Of a stretch of 64,000 bases of DNA, positions 21,299 to 33,361 are shown piece after piece. Under the pieces are notes generated by a model. That model did not search any database. It was not told the DNA's origin and saw only the letters and a program-made list of their open reading frames with translations. A program made the position numbers and the translations under genes. This DNA is from Alopecurus myosuroides (taxonomy: Eukaryota > Streptophyta > Magnoliopsida > Poales > Poaceae), in the NCBI GenBank assembly GCA_028641055.1, contig CM054063.1, positions 49,849,827-49,913,826 of the forward strand, written 5' to 3'. The number at the start of each line of letters is the position of its first letter. The first letter of the stretch is position 1.

Positions 21299-22250
21299 TG
21301 CCGCAAGGGAGAAGGATGAGGCGCTAGACGAAGAGGAGGGGAAGGTGGCAGGGACAAGGCGACGGGCTCGAGAACGGTGGCGGCGCAGTTCTGAAAGGGC
21401 GGCTGGGAAACCTAAAGTGGGATCTAGGTTAAGTGGGTGCAGCCACCGCCAGTAATAAGCCACCCCCTTGGTGGGCTTGGGCTGGAAAGGCTGGACTGGC
21501 GTATCGGTACGCGACGTGGGCAGGCCCAAAGGGGGGGTCACAGACAAGTGGGGACACCGCGGGTGAGGGAGCAGTCAAGCAGCGGCCCACCGCCCGACTC
21601 GCACGCAGCCTGCTGGGTCACGGCCCAACCAAGATCCAGGGTCCCTCCCCGTCCTCGGAGGGAAACCCTAGCTCAGGCGACCCCGCCGCCGCCGAGCAGG
21701 GAAGGGACGGTGGCTCCTCCTGCGGCGAGACGCCCGCTTTAACCAGCATGGACCCAACCATGAGGCTCGATCCGGCGAGATCTCGTGCTGCGGGCACCAC
21801 CGGAGCCCGCGGAGACGCGGCCAGCGGAGGGAAGGCATCCACCTCCCACGGTGGACCTAGCGGCGCAGCGCCGCCCTCCAGAGAAGCGTCGTCCGGGGAG
21901 GATCCACGCGGCGTCCCGCTCGACACCGTTGCCCCCAACGCGCGCGGGGGAGACGGTGCACCTCACCGTCGCGCAGGAGGAGACGCCTCCAGGAGCTCCG
22001 CCAGGTAGGAACCCAGCGCAGGCATCCCGCCAGGCTAGGCCACGAAGGGAGGCGGAGGCTCCGCTGCAGAACACGGCGAGGCGGATCTGCATCTGGGCGA
22101 GCGGACCTCCACCAGCGCCTCCAGAAGCTCTCGGCTCCGCCGGCCAGCCCTCCGGCGCGAACGAGCGGTGGTGCGAAGCGCCGGCGCGGGGCGAACCCTA
22201 TCACCCCGGTTGTCGCCCACGGACGCGCGGAAGCGGCGGGTGAGGCACAT
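21299..22250 (-). other. LINE 5' leader, very GC-rich
   Basis: The sequence is strongly GC-rich with many CpG and has long accidental frames on both strands, none with family character. It precedes ORF1 and would hold the internal promoter and 5' UTR of the LINE. No target-site duplication was identified at its outer end. Confidence 0.5.
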
Positions 22251-22692
22251 CAGTCCCCCCGGTGTCGTCAAAGAGCAACATCGCTGCTGATGGTCAAACA
22301 TACACGACAATCCATGCACAATCAGAGTACGATGAGCTGACGACTACCCATAGAGAGGTGACCAAGAATTTGCAATTCTTCAGGCACCATGAATTCCGAC
22401 GGAATTTACACAGGAATAACAAGCTCCGTCCGTGGATGGCCTAACGTCCATGCAACGGTATATAATCAAAAGCCAAAAGTTAAAGCAAAAAACGACTATT
22501 TAGTTACCCGCAAAAAAACACATATTTAGTTGTATTTTAGGTTTATCTACAAAATAAGCCCACCCATGCAAAATACCGTGGCTGCTCGGCGGCGGCGTGG
22601 CGACTTTGTGGTCTTGGTGTGCTCGTGGCGATGGACGCCGCTGCGGGCAGCGCTACTCTGCTCTTCGTCAGCTAGAGATGGAGGCGAGCTCC
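22251..22692. other. unassigned sequence between LINE and CACTA element
   Basis: An open plus-strand stretch (about 22262-22442) gives a hydrophilic peptide with no motif I recognise. The second half (about 22570-22690) is GC-rich and looks like a fragment of a gene-like sequence. The last three bases before the CACTA terminus (tcc, 22690-22692) would be its target duplication. Confidence 0.35.
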
Positions 22693-22891
22693 CACTAGTA
22701 GAAAACACACCTTTCATTCTAAGTTAGAAAAGACATTAGTCCCGGTTGCACCAAAATTCAGGACCAATGCATATTGAGTGCATTGGTCCCGGTTTTTTAG
22801 CCGGCATTTGTCCCGGTTTGTGGCATTAACCGAGACCAATGCCTCGCCACACGCCACGTGGCACGCACAAGAGCATTGGTCCTAGTTCATG

Positions 22892-25800
22892 TGTCGCACC
22901 CGGACTTCTAGAGGATACTCACAGTCCGCTAAACAGTAGAACAAATGGCTTACGGGGCATACCGGCACCCGCATCTCAATATGAGCAGGCCAACACGTAA
23001 ACGTGTGACAACCATTCTCTACTAGACATCGTCTGCGTAAACCATCCCATAGAAATCTGACTACTTCCGTTGACGTACTTCATAACATACACACATGGTA
23101 CGTCAACGGCAATTGAACAGGTGATATCACAACATATCTCTAAGACACAAAAGATTGAAATAAGTTGCAAATAGCTCTCACTAGAGCAGAGATAGCAAAT
23201 ACAATCACCCAGAGGACACATGTCCCAACAATTCATCATTACAACACAGCGGAAGCATCCAAAGTGTCTGAGTACAGACAAGATCCAAATAGGCCTAAGA
23301 GGCCGGAAACGAAAAGACGGAGCCCATCCACGATGTCTCGGATCCTGCCCGGGTCCGCTATGTACTCGTCAGCAACCTCGTCATACTCCACGTAGTAGCC
23401 ACCATGGGGATCCTCGGAAACGTAGTCTGCGGAAACCACAGCCCCAAAGGGGTCAGTACAGAAAAGTACTGGCAAGCAAGACTCACAAGATACCAAAGTG
23501 TACCCGGCAACACCAAGTACAGATGCTTTGGGTTCAATGGAAGAATAGGTGATACAAAAGTGCGGCAGCAGGTTGCTCTAACCAACTACAGAAACACGCT
23601 ACAACTTCCGGCTAAAAGGAGGGGATAAGATAGCGTATCGGAACCAACTATAACTAACCTCAAAAAAACCCATCCTGGATCTCGCCCCTTATCCAAAGAA
23701 GCAATCCGAGGATAACTCACACAGTTGGATTAATGATGGTTCAAGTTATTGTGTCAATAAGACTATTACTAGTCAAGTTATCATTGATTTGGTGTAAGTT
23801 GTCTGAGTACTTGTTAGCCAGTACTTTCACCAAGTCATCCATAACCGCGGACAACACGGCTTCTCGAGAAGATTTAACCCTGCAGGGATGCACCAATTTG
23901 GCCGTACACGTAAGAATAACCCGCCAGATGGAATGCCTTCCACCAAGCGGGGCACTCAACACAACCCAACTCTTCTTCGCATCAAGCCCAAAGAACCCCG
24001 TGCAATTGAGAGCACGGCTAATCAAGCCCCACGAAGAAAAGGGGACCCTCATAGCACTCTAAGAACGTGTCTCCCTAAATGCCGACTACAAAAGTTTCCA
24101 CCCTGGCCTCGGGTTCGTACCTGCATATGCGTGCGGCAAATGGAAAACCCGAACTAAATGAGGCGATTTGGACGAGATGCGAATCGAATCAAATTGAGGG
24201 GGGCGCCCATACACGCTTCCCACATGCGGATAGTGCGCTCATCATGGATCAGTAGACAAGACCCTTTTCCTAATTAGGGTCGACACTAGCAGGCCTCAAA
24301 ACCATACCCTGCCTCCTGCCGGTGCCTTATCATCAAATTAGCATTACCTCAAACATTAACAGATTGCTGTTTAACATCGAGCCCCAGAACATAATAAATA
24401 TGGTAACAGAAATAACGGACAGCAGACTCGAGCAGTAACAACCCTAAGCATGCTAGTAAGACACAGACATCAATCAACAGAGTTATAGGTGTGGAGGTGA
24501 GGCTATATCAGGTATACAGGATAACATGTGATATGATCGAACACAAGCAACGATTCATAAGGCTAGCAGGATAGACAACGGAAAGTATCGGTATCCAGTG
24601 TGGAAAGGAACACAATGGTTCATGTGAGTGAATACTTGCCTGCAAACTCAACAGCCTGGTACTGAGCTAACTCCTCAGAAGTAGTGTCGTAAACCTCGTC
24701 TGTCTCAACGTCGTCGTCTATTCGAGAAGAAGCAAACAAACAACGCAGAGAGACTAACAATCAATAACATGGCATAATTCACAATCATGGGATGATGCAT
24801 GGCAATTTAACTGATGCATCAAAATAAGCTAGTTGACATGATAACCAAATTAAATGGGCCCATATGCAATTTGGATTGCATATGGAAAGCCCATGAATTA
24901 AGGTTGGTTTAGATGATCTACAACTAAACAACATGTGAAAGTGGATTAGCATGATGCATGGATGAGGAAAACAGAAAGAAAACAACAATAGCTTCAATTT
25001 GAAATGAAGTTTACCAAGTTTGGAATTTTTATTTATTAAGTTATGAAAATTTGCTTCTTAAAGGAGTTACACAAGCATTTGTTGTTTTCACCAATTTTAA
25101 TTGTTCAAAATAATTAACAAAATTCATATTTGGAAAGAACACAAAATTTTAGGTGGAATACATGTTTCATTTGTTGAAAAAGGAATTAGAATGAATTAAT
25201 TACGAATTAAACAAGTTTAAACAAGATTTAAATGAATTTAATTCAAGTATGAATTTAATTGAATTTTTATTTGTTCAAAACATTAACTAAAATTCATATT
25301 TGGAAAGATTATATTTTTCTGGTTTGAAAACATATTTTATATGTTCAAAAAGAAATTAATTTGACCAAGTTATTAATTTAGCAATTTTAAATGATTTAAA
25401 CAAGGTTTAAATTAATTAACCAATTTTAATTATTCAAAACAGGAAACAAAGTTTATATTTGGAAAGGTGGTTCAATTTGGCATGGAAAACATATTTTATA
25501 TGTGACATTTGAAATAAATTTGAATTAGTTATGAAATTAACCAAATTTGAAATGAGTTGTTTGAATTTGAAATTTGAAAACAATTTGAAATGTTCAAAAC
25601 AGAAACAAATGAGTTAAACAGGTAGAGAATTAAATTTGGTGTAGAATACATATTTTATTTATATTATTTGGATTTGATTTGCAAAAGATATTCAAATTTG
25701 AAATTTGTGGGCTAATCTGTAATTTTAAAACTATACAGATTGGTCCAGGGGACTAGCTGCGAAAAATAAACTACAGAGAGGCCCCTGGGGCTTTTCTCAC

Positions 25801-27370
25801 GAGCGCAGAGCTGCCTCTGGGTCACTGGCAGTGGGCCAGTGCCCAGCTGTGCGTGCGTGGCGCGTGGGTGTGTGCTTGCGTGGCAACCAGTGCCAATGGC
25901 AGGTGGGGCCAGCGTGCACGCGTGACATAGCGCAAAAAAGGTTGGGTTAATCCGCGCGGGCGGGGGCTCGAACCCGCGCCGCGGGCGCGTGAGAGAAGGG
26001 CGCTGGCCAGTGCGCTGCTGTATCGTTTTTGTCAGATAGGAGGCGCGTTTGGTTTTGATGTTCAGTTCGCGAATAAGCCTGACGAAACTGAACTTATTCA
26101 GTTAACTGAACCACGACAGAATGGTGCTCACCGGCGGCGAGTTGCTGCTGCTGCTCGTTGCTGCTCGCCGTGGATGGGTGCAGGGATGCGTGCGTGCGCG
26201 TGAAGGCGACGTGGAGATACCGAGACGGAAAAGGAGGAGGGAGACGAGGTGGAGCTCACCGGGAGGGAGGAAGAAGGGCTCGGTGGTGGAAGGTGGCCGG
26301 CGACAGGGAAGAGGATGGCGGCGGCGATGCAGCAGCTCCCTGGTCCCGTGGCGGTGTCGAGGATGAAGAGGCAGTCGCGGGGATTCGATTCCCGTGGCTA
26401 ACCTGCACGGTGGTGCATCGTAACGGCGGCGATCACCGGAGATTCAGACGGTGGTGGTGCGGTGGAGGTTCAGAGGTGGGGAGCAGAGGGTGACAGAGGA
26501 AGAAAACGGCGGCGCTCGAGGGAGAGAGGTGGAGGAGGGAGCTAGGGCAGAGAGAGAGCTCGTGGGTGAGCTTTAAGGAGGAGGAGGGGTGCCCGTGGCC
26601 GTCCCATCGACGCCAGTGCCGACGTGGGCAGCTCGGATGAGCTGCCGTACAGGTTAGGGACGAACAGGTAAGGGCTGGTGGGCTGGTGGGCTGGGCTCAG
26701 CCCACTGGCCTGCCCTCTCCCTCTCTGCTATTTTTTTTGTTTTATCTGTTCTTTTTTTTTGAAAAAGAAAAGGAATGAAATGAAAGGGTTTTTGTGGTTA
26801 GAAAATTTAGGTATAATTTTTATAGGTTAGTTATTATAAAAGCACAAATGTGCAGCTATTTGTTTTACAAAATTTTAAATTATGTTGTTGTTAGCATTTT
26901 ATTTGAAATTGAGTGAAATTTTGATATAAATAAATTATTGATACTTAAGCAATTCAAAGTTTTTAATTTCAAGTTAATTTGAAACAAATGATTGGAGTGT
27001 TTTGTAATTTCCATAAATTTCAAAATGGTTGTTGTTTGGAAATTTAATTGAATTTTGAATGAAATTTGAATTAATTAGATTATTTAACTTAAGCAAGTTA
27101 ATGGTTTGATCTTCCAACTTTAATGGAAACAAAATGATGTTTGGGTTTGAAATTTTCATTTGAAAATTGTAACAGAACAAGTATGAAACAAATATTTGAA
27201 ATTTGATTTGAAAATTCAAATAGAAAACAAGGGAAAACAAAAGGAAAACAAAGGAAAACAAATGGAAAACAATTGCAAAACAAATGCAAAACTTATGATG
27301 TCAGGATGCAAAACATAATTTAACAAAAGCAAACATTCTAGAGGTTGTTTTTCATACTTGGGATGTTATA
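22892..27370 (-). repeat. 3' LTR of the gypsy element (4479 bp)
   Basis: It is nearly identical along its whole length to 33362-37840, with scattered substitutions and small indels that cancel out. In element sense it ends ...GGGTGCGACA. It starts TATAACATCCC instead of the TGTAACATCCC of the other LTR, a G-to-A change in the conserved terminal TG. A hairpin-forming block is at about 26060-26115. Confidence 0.92.
26060..26116. promoter_or_regulatory. conserved inverted repeat in the gypsy LTR
   Basis: The block has two nested inverted pairs: GTTCAGTT with AACTGAAC, and GAATAAG with CTTATTC, around a short loop that holds another AACTGAA. The same structure is at about 36538-36590 in the other LTR. 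The surrounding LTR differs more between copies, so the block may be held by selection in active relatives or may simply be recent. Its role is unknown. Confidence 0.4.
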
Positions 27371-27373
27371 AAA

Positions 27374-27383
27374 CGCCCCCCTT
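27374..27383 (-). other. polypurine tract of the gypsy element
   Basis: On the minus strand AAGGGGGGCG lies three bases before the 3' LTR (which begins at 27370 in element sense). This is the normal position and composition of the primer for plus-strand DNA synthesis. Confidence 0.7.
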
Positions 27384-27406
27384 GAAGGAATCGCGCCCCG
27401 AGATTC

Positions 27407-28621
27407 CTACTGAGAAGAGAAAAGGTCCGGATACTTCTTGCGAAGATCCTCTTCGGTCTCCCACGTTGCCTCTTTATCGGAATGATGGGACCACTGCACT
27501 TTCAAGAACTTTGTGCTCTTGTTGCGAGTTTTGCGCTCGGTCTCATCGAGAATTCGAATAGGGTGCTCCTCATAAGAGAGATCTTCTTGCAGTTCAATGG
27601 AATCATGATCAACTGCACGACCTGGATCTTTGAAGCACCTCTTGAGCTGTGACACGTGAAACACATCGTGCACCTTGGATAGTTTTTCTGGAAGTTCAAG
27701 ACGATAGGCATTTTCTGCACGCCTTGAGAGAATGTTGAAAGGACCAATGTATCTCGGTGCAAGCTTTCCTTTGACACCGAAACGATGAGTGCCTCTGAGG
27801 GGAGTTACACGGAGATATGCTTTGTCACCAGGTGCATAGATCATATCTGTGTGCTTGCTGTCATAGTAGCTTTTCTGACGAGACTGAGCAATCTTGAGAT
27901 TGTCACGAATGATGCGAACTTTCTCTTCGGCCTCATTAACAATGTCAGGGCCTAAGAGTGAACGTTCACCAGCTCCAGACCAATTGATTGGACTCCTGCA
28001 TCTGCGGCCATAGAGAGCCTCAAATGGTGCCATGCCTAGGCTTGCCTGGAAGCTGTTGTTGTCGGAGAATTCAGCATATGGAAGACATTCCTCCCATTTC
28101 ATGCCAAAGGAGAGACCACATGCTCTGAGCATATCCTCGAGAATCTGATTGACTCTTTTGACTTGCCCTTGAGACTGAGGGTGATAAGCTGTGCTGAACA
28201 GAAGTTCTGTGCCCAATGCTTCTTGAAAGCTTTTCCAGAAATGAGAAGTGAATATGCTTCCACGGTCTGAGCTTATTTCCAATGGAACACCATGAAGAGG
28301 AACAATCTTTGCTGTGTAGAGCTCTGCTAACTGACTAGCTGAGATTGTTTCTTTGACAGGAAAGAAGTGAGCTACTTTAGTGAGTCGATCAATGACAACG
28401 AAGATTGCATCGTTGCCCTTCTTGGACTTTGGAAAACCAGTGACGAAGTCCATTTCAATCATGTCCCACTTCCACTCAGGGATTTTTAGAGGTTGGAGAA
28501 GACCGGCTGTTTTCTGGTGAACTGCCTTAACACGTTGACAAACGTCGCATTCAGAAACGTATTGAGCAATTTCACGTGTCATGTCAGGCCACCAATACAG
28601 TGTCTTGAGATCCTGGTACAT
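27407..28621 (-). pseudogene. gypsy integrase with chromodomain-like C-terminus
   Basis: The 404-codon frame starts inside the zinc-binding region (Cys pair in YVSECDVCQRVK) and continues with the core DDE region: Asp in IEMDFVTGF and Asp in SSDRGSIFTS. The expected catalytic Glu of the YHPQ..GQ(T)ER motif is Lys here (SQGQVKRVNQ). The tail (LKVQWSHHSDKEATWE..EDL) matches a chromodomain-like fold used by chromoviruses to target heterochromatin. The frame is detached from RT-RNase H by a single-base change near 28690. The protein would insert the element cDNA; the Glu-to-Lys change alone should abolish this. Confidence 0.88.
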
Positions 28622-30570
28622 CTTTGTACTTCCAGGGTGTATGGAGAGAGGAGTTTCATGAGCCTCCTTGAGAATGACATCTTTGAGACTTTGAACTGAG
28701 GAACTGCAATGCGTCCTTCGAAGAACACAGTTCCCTTGTCATCAATTGAGAAGGACTTAAATTTCTCCTTGCCTTCTTTGATGTGTTCTACCATCTTCTT
28801 GATTTCAGCATCACGAAGTTGTTCAGAACGAATCTTGTCCTCGAGAGTTGGACTGGCTGTCAAGTTTGCAAGATAGCCTTGAGGAACAAGACCAAGGTTC
28901 AGCTTCTGGAATTCTTCATGAAGAGGAGGTTGGCTTTCCATGATCATGAGATTATTGCAATACGACTTGCAACTGAGAGCATCGGCCATAACATTAGCCT
29001 TGCCTGGAGTGTAAGAAATGGTAAGATCAAAGTCTTTAATCTTTTCAATCCATCTCCTTTGCCTGAGGTTTAGATCTGGTTGAGTGAAGATGTATTTCAG
29101 ACTCTTATGATCGGAAAAGATTTCAGTGCGATTACCCAACAAGTATTGTCTCCATTTCTTGAGGGCAAACACAACTGCTGCAAGTTCAAGGTCATGAGTG
29201 GGATAATTGAGCTCATGTGCGTTCAACTGACGTGAAGCATAAGCCACAACTTGACGTTCTTGCATAAGAACTGCACCTAGACCTTGGAGAGAAGCATCAC
29301 AGAATATCTGGAAAGGTTTGGAAGGATCTGGGCCAACCAGAACTGGTGTAGAAGTGAGTTTAGTCTTCAGGAGATTGAAGCTTTCATCACATTGTGGAGA
29401 CCAAACGAACTTCTTGTCCTTCTTTGTGAGGTCAGTGAGAGGTTTGGCAATCTTGGAGAAGTTTTGGACGAAACGACGGCAATAGCTAGCCAAGCCAAGA
29501 AAACTTCTTACTTGCTTCACCGTCTTTGGAGGTTTCCAATCAACAATTGCTTTAACCTTTTCTGGATCAATGGCTATGCCCTTGGCAGAGATGACATGAC
29601 CAAGGTAAGCAACTTCTGAAATCCAGAACTCACATTTGGAGAACTTGGCATATAGACGATGCTCGCGAAGCTTCATGAGAGTGAGACGAAGGTGTTCTTC
29701 ATGCTCTTCCTCGGATTTTGAGTAGACAAGAATGTCATCAAGATATACCACAACGAACTTGTCGAGGTATTCATGGAAGACAGAATTCATGAGTCGAGAG
29801 AATGTCGCCGGTGCATTGGTGAGACCAAAGGACATGACGGTGAATTCATATAGACCGTAGCGAGTGGTGAAGGCTGTCTTTGGAATATCCTCTTTTCTGA
29901 TCTTTATTTGATGGTAACCCATTCTCAAGTCCAACTTGGAGAATATTGAGGCTCCAGCAAGTTGATCAAAAAGATCATCGATACGAGGAATTGGATACTT
30001 GTTTTTGATGGTTTTCTCGTTAAGAGGACGATAGTCAACAACGAGTCTCTTTGTGTGATCCTTCTTCGCAACGAACAGAGTTGGGCAACCCCAAGCCGAG
30101 GAACTAGGTTGAATGTAACCTTTTTCCATGTACATATCAATTTGTTCCTTTAACAACTTCAGCTCGGGAGTTCCTATCTTGTAGGGATGCTTAGAGATTG
30201 GAGCAGTACCTGGCTCAAGCTCGATCACGAACTCAACAGCTCTGTCCGGAGGCATCCCTGGCAACTCTTCTGGAAAGACGTCAGGGAATTCGCAAACCAC
30301 CGGAACATTTTCAAGTGAAGGTAGAGGTTTTGCATCGAGGTTGCATAGCTGAAAGGAACTTGATTCATTTGGAGAATAGACTATCTGGCCAGAAGGGTGG
30401 AACAGAGTTATTGACTTTTGAGCACAGTCAATCCTTGCTTTATTAGCTTTCAGCCAATCCATACCAAGAATGACATCAATGTCAGAACTTCCCAGCAACA
30501 TGAGAGAGGCAAGGAAAATGTGGCCTCCAATTAGGATTTGATTGTCCTTACTTATCTTGGAAGTCAACAT
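28579..30570 (-). pseudogene. gypsy reverse transcriptase-RNase H
   Basis: The frame is open for 663 codons. It begins at the end of the protease region (GMDWL), then has the RT core ([29 protein letters not shown] and [11 protein letters not shown] with the catalytic Asp pair) and RNase H ([30 protein letters not shown] and DHKSLKYIF). The upstream edge is a frameshift at about 30577-30582 from gag-protease. The downstream edge is a frameshift near 28690 before the integrase. No inactivating change was noticed in the RT core itself. Confidence 0.9.
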
Positions 30571-31713
30571 TTGAGATCCCGGGAGTGAACAGTGATTTGA
30601 TTGCTTAGTGGAACCACAATTAGGTTGTTTGTTGTGGCAAAAATCTTTGACACAAAAGAATGCGATGCTCCGGTATCAAACAACACTTTAGCTGGAAAAG
30701 AGTTTACGGGTAATATACCGAGAACGACGTCAGGAGCTTCCTCAGCTTTGTCGATCTTGACATGATTCACCCTTGCGGTCCTCCCGACAGGCCTGTTGTT
30801 GGAGTTGAAGGCCTTAGGCGGGGGAGCGCGCACCATTGCCTGGTTTGTGTTGGGACGAGGTGGTGGTGGAGGTAGCTGCCTCTGCGTGCACTTGTCAGCG
30901 TAGTGCCCCGTCTGCTTGCACTTGTAGCAAGTGACGACACGAGGAGGCCCTGGCCTTGGCTGCCCCATCGAAGCCCTTTGATCATGCATCTGAGCAGGGT
31001 TGGGTGGGCGGGGAGCGAAGCCTGGAGAAGCTTGGGCGTATGGAGCCCGAGTGACAGCACCATTTGGCACCCAGATGCGGCGCTTCTGCGGAGGGGTGGT
31101 CATGTTGGAGGAGGAACCACCCTCACGCGAGTGCTTGCGAGACTCCTCGAACGCCTTGCGCCCATTTTCTTCATTGAGCGCGGTGTTAACGAGCTCCTCG
31201 AAGTTGTTGGCCTTGATATTGGTGAGGGCATACTTGAGTTCGGGTTAAAACCTCTGCGGAACCTTGCCATCTTCTTAGCCTCAGTGGACACCTCATCACC
31301 AGCGTAACGAGCGAGGCGATTGAACTCACTCTGATAGCCGATGACGTCCAACTTGCCCTGCTTGAGTGAGCAAAACTCTTCACGCATCCTTTCCATGAGA
31401 CCATCTGGAATGTGGTGCTTCAGGAAGGCTTCCTTGAAACAACCCCACGTGATTGGAAAGCCAGCTCTCATGGCCTGGTAGTTTTCCCACCAAGTAGCTG
31501 CCTGACCCTTCAGCAGATAGGAGGCATACTTGACCTTGTCTTCTCAGCTACGTGAGCAATCTCCAGAGCCTTAGCTATCTCACGGATCCAGTCATCAGCG
31601 TCCAGAGGCTCGCGTGTGGCCACGAAAGCTCTCGGACCCAGACTGAGGAACTCCTTGATGCTGACTCGTGGAGCCGTCTGGTTGTTGTGCTGATTAGTCT
31701 GAAACTGGGCCAT
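30564..31713 (-). pseudogene. gypsy gag and aspartic protease, frameshifted
   Basis: Gag starts at ATG 31713 (MAQFQTNQHNNQ). Frame is lost near 31540 and again near 31245, each consistent with a single-base indel. The middle part (ITWGCFKEAFLKHHIP, FNRLARYAGDEVS) is the retrotransposon gag family. It ends in a CCHC knuckle (CYKCKQTGHYADKC) and runs into the protease with the active-site motif [10 protein letters not shown] (near 30670). The protein would form the particle and process the polyprotein. Confidence 0.88.
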
Positions 31714-32004
31714 CTGCAGCCATGACTTGGGTCATCTGAGTCAACAGCTCCGTGATTGGCGGTGGCTCAGGCGGGTTGTTCCTTGTTGGCGGCATCCTGA
31801 ATGGAAATGCATTTTAGCACAACAATAGAAAAGGATAGACTTGGAAACCGAAAGAGAGATTATTCCGACGCATGAATAGATAACCAACAGGTACATCATC
31901 ACATGTTCAAATACATCAGAATATCCAACACACCACAAATGGTTCAAATGCCAAAGGATAACTAAACATAGCTAAGAATGGATACATCGGTACTCCCATG
32001 CTCA

Positions 32005-32886
32005 TCACGCAGGACGGCGACTAGGAGTACGGCGAGAGGTACGGTGAGGAGCACGCCCACGAAAGTAGGTAGAACGACGATCCACGTAGATCTGACGTGG
32101 TCTGAGAGCGACTCTAGGTGTGGTGAAGTACATAGCGTCGACTCCCTGTGCTCCAAAGCGTGGAATCCCAGTGTAACCAGCACCGAGGTTAAGGAGTGGA
32201 CCTCTGATCGGCTCGTAACCTCCAGCATCTGGCAGACGACGACCAACTGGCTGATCGAAACGTGCAAAGCGCTCGTCTCCAACAAAGTCTGTGGTGTACG
32301 TCGCCAGACGAGTCAAAGCAAGGTAGAGCTGCTCTCTGACTGAAGCCAACTCCTGAGATAGTGTGCTGGCAACTGCGTCACTGTGCCTCACAAACTGAGC
32401 GGTGGTGTGCAGCCTGGAGTTATCATGCTCGTAAACATCCAAGTTGTCGTAGAGAGTGAAGTGAGCTCCCTCTGAAGTGATGTAACCACGGGGGATGTGG
32501 CGATAGATAGAATCGTCAAATCCCCAGTAGTCAGCACGAAGGACGGTGAGACTCACATAAGCTGCCTGCTGCACAGCCATATCCACTGTGGAACCTACTG
32601 CCTCGTAGCGGTGGACTACGCTCATGCCATCATCTGACAGAATGTAGACGATAGCCTGGTAGTAGGTCTGGTCAAACTCTCGCTGCTGCTCGTAGACCTG
32701 GTACTCTGGTGCCCAACGGAACCCCAGAAAAGTGACCATGTCTCTCAGCATCTCCGGATAACCGGCAGTGCTCTCGCAACGAGTCATACGAACCACCTGC
32801 GGGTAGAACCTGAGATCCATCTGCAGATGATCGGGGAAGTTTTGATTAGACGCCGGTAGAAGAACTGAAGTGGAAAGCAACAACAA
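32005..32886 (-). CDS. intact extra ORF upstream of gag in the gypsy element, 293 aa
   Basis: This frame is open from an ATG at 32886 to a stop at 32005, between the primer-binding site and gag and in the same sense. A second ATG (in HLQMDLRFYP, near 32820) gives a more conserved-looking start. The protein has no CCHC knuckle, protease or envelope-like membrane segment. It contains aromatic-rich stretches (VTFLGFRWAPEYQVYEQQ, YYQAIVYIL), a likely helical stretch (VASTLSQELASVREQLY) and an Arg-rich tail (RGRAPHRTSRRTPSRRPA) that could bind nucleic acid. I recognise it only as the kind of unnamed protein encoded by some grass gypsy elements. It is intact although gag and pol are frameshifted at least four times, so the ORF could be younger, expressed in trans, or just lucky. 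Confidence 0.75.
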   Translation of the reverse strand: MLLLSTSVLLPASNQNFPDHLQMDLRFYPQVVRMTRCESTAGYPEMLRDMVTFLGFRWAPEYQVYEQQREFDQTYYQAIVYILSDDGMSVVHRYEAVGSTVDMAVQQAAYVSLTVLRADYWGFDDSIYRHIPRGYITSEGAHFTLYDNLDVYEHDNSRLHTTAQFVRHSDAVASTLSQELASVREQLYLALTRLATYTTDFVGDERFARFDQPVGRRLPDAGGYEPIRGPLLNLGAGYTGIPRFGAQGVDAMYFTTPRVALRPRQIYVDRRSTYFRGRAPHRTSRRTPSRRPA

Positions 32887-33347
32887 GGTTTCAACGGACG
32901 AAAAGGATGTTGAGAAGAACAGGATATCGAAGCAACATCGGGAAACACGAGACCAAACACTCCTGAGGTACTACGGAAAACCCATCCGGGCTTCTAGAGG
33001 ATAAATATCTACTGCTTAAGGAATAGAGGATCTGCTTCCGGGGCTTACACGCCTCCGTTCTCAATCATGAGTAGGCAACATGATAAATCATGTCACAACC
33101 ACCTCCATTCCTATGGTCTAGTAGATATAACTATCCTAGAGAAACCAGGATACGTGAAATCCTAACTTGAAAGTTTAGATGAGGAGAGAAAACAACGTTG
33201 CACTTCCTTACCAGAAAAAGGGAGGGTGGGTGGGGAAAGAAATAAAAGAACAGAATTCCTACTCTCACGTTTCATTTTTCCTATATAGCTACAAAATAGT
33301 TTCTAGACTCAACTGCGACCAGTAAAAGGGATCCTACAGGCAGACAG
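32887..33347 (-). other. 5' leader of the gypsy internal region
   Basis: This is the untranslated leader between the primer-binding site and the extra ORF. It holds no supported frame. A segment ggacttctagaggata at 32988-33003 resembles the LTR end at 33371-33386, so the leader contains a diverged partial copy of the LTR edge. Confidence 0.5.
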
Positions 33348-33359
33348 GCTCTGATACCA
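33348..33359 (-). other. primer-binding site (tRNA-iMet type)
   Basis: On the minus strand TGGTATCAGAGC follows two bases after the 5' LTR end. It is the common plant retrotransposon primer-binding site complementary to the 3' end of initiator tRNA-Met. Minus-strand cDNA synthesis would start here. Confidence 0.9.
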
Positions 33360-33361
33360 TT

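Larger units (their letters stand above)
14611..22250 (-). mobile_element. LINE (L1-type non-LTR retrotransposon), inactive
   Basis: The minus strand carries, in order, a GC-rich 5' leader, ORF1 with two CCHC knuckles, and ORF2 with AP endonuclease, reverse transcriptase and a C-terminal zf-RVT region. There are no LTRs. The 3' end has no poly-A tail in view: the sequence runs as 3' UTR (with a tgtaatacc...tttatta tail-like stretch on the minus strand) straight into the MULE terminus at 14610, so the MULE probably sits in or at the end of this LINE. The 5' limit near 22250 is set by the change from GC-rich to ordinary sequence and is approximate. Confidence 0.85.

Noticed and set aside
21437..22243. 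Long plus-strand frames rich in Pro/Ala/Arg over the LINE leader
   Set aside because: They are shadows of GC-rich sequence with few stop codons; several overlap on both strands.
23165..24157. Several short frames (up to 110 codons) repeated in both gypsy LTRs
   Set aside because: They are duplicated with the LTR, have no motif and differ by random changes.
25950..25995. T-arm-like ggctcgaaccc in the gypsy LTR
   Set aside because: Looks like a Pol III B box but lacks a cloverleaf, and the other LTR copy has changed bases.
26121..26493. GC-rich frames in the gypsy LTR as a captured gene
   Set aside because: Frames are not shared cleanly between the two LTRs and have no recognisable domain.
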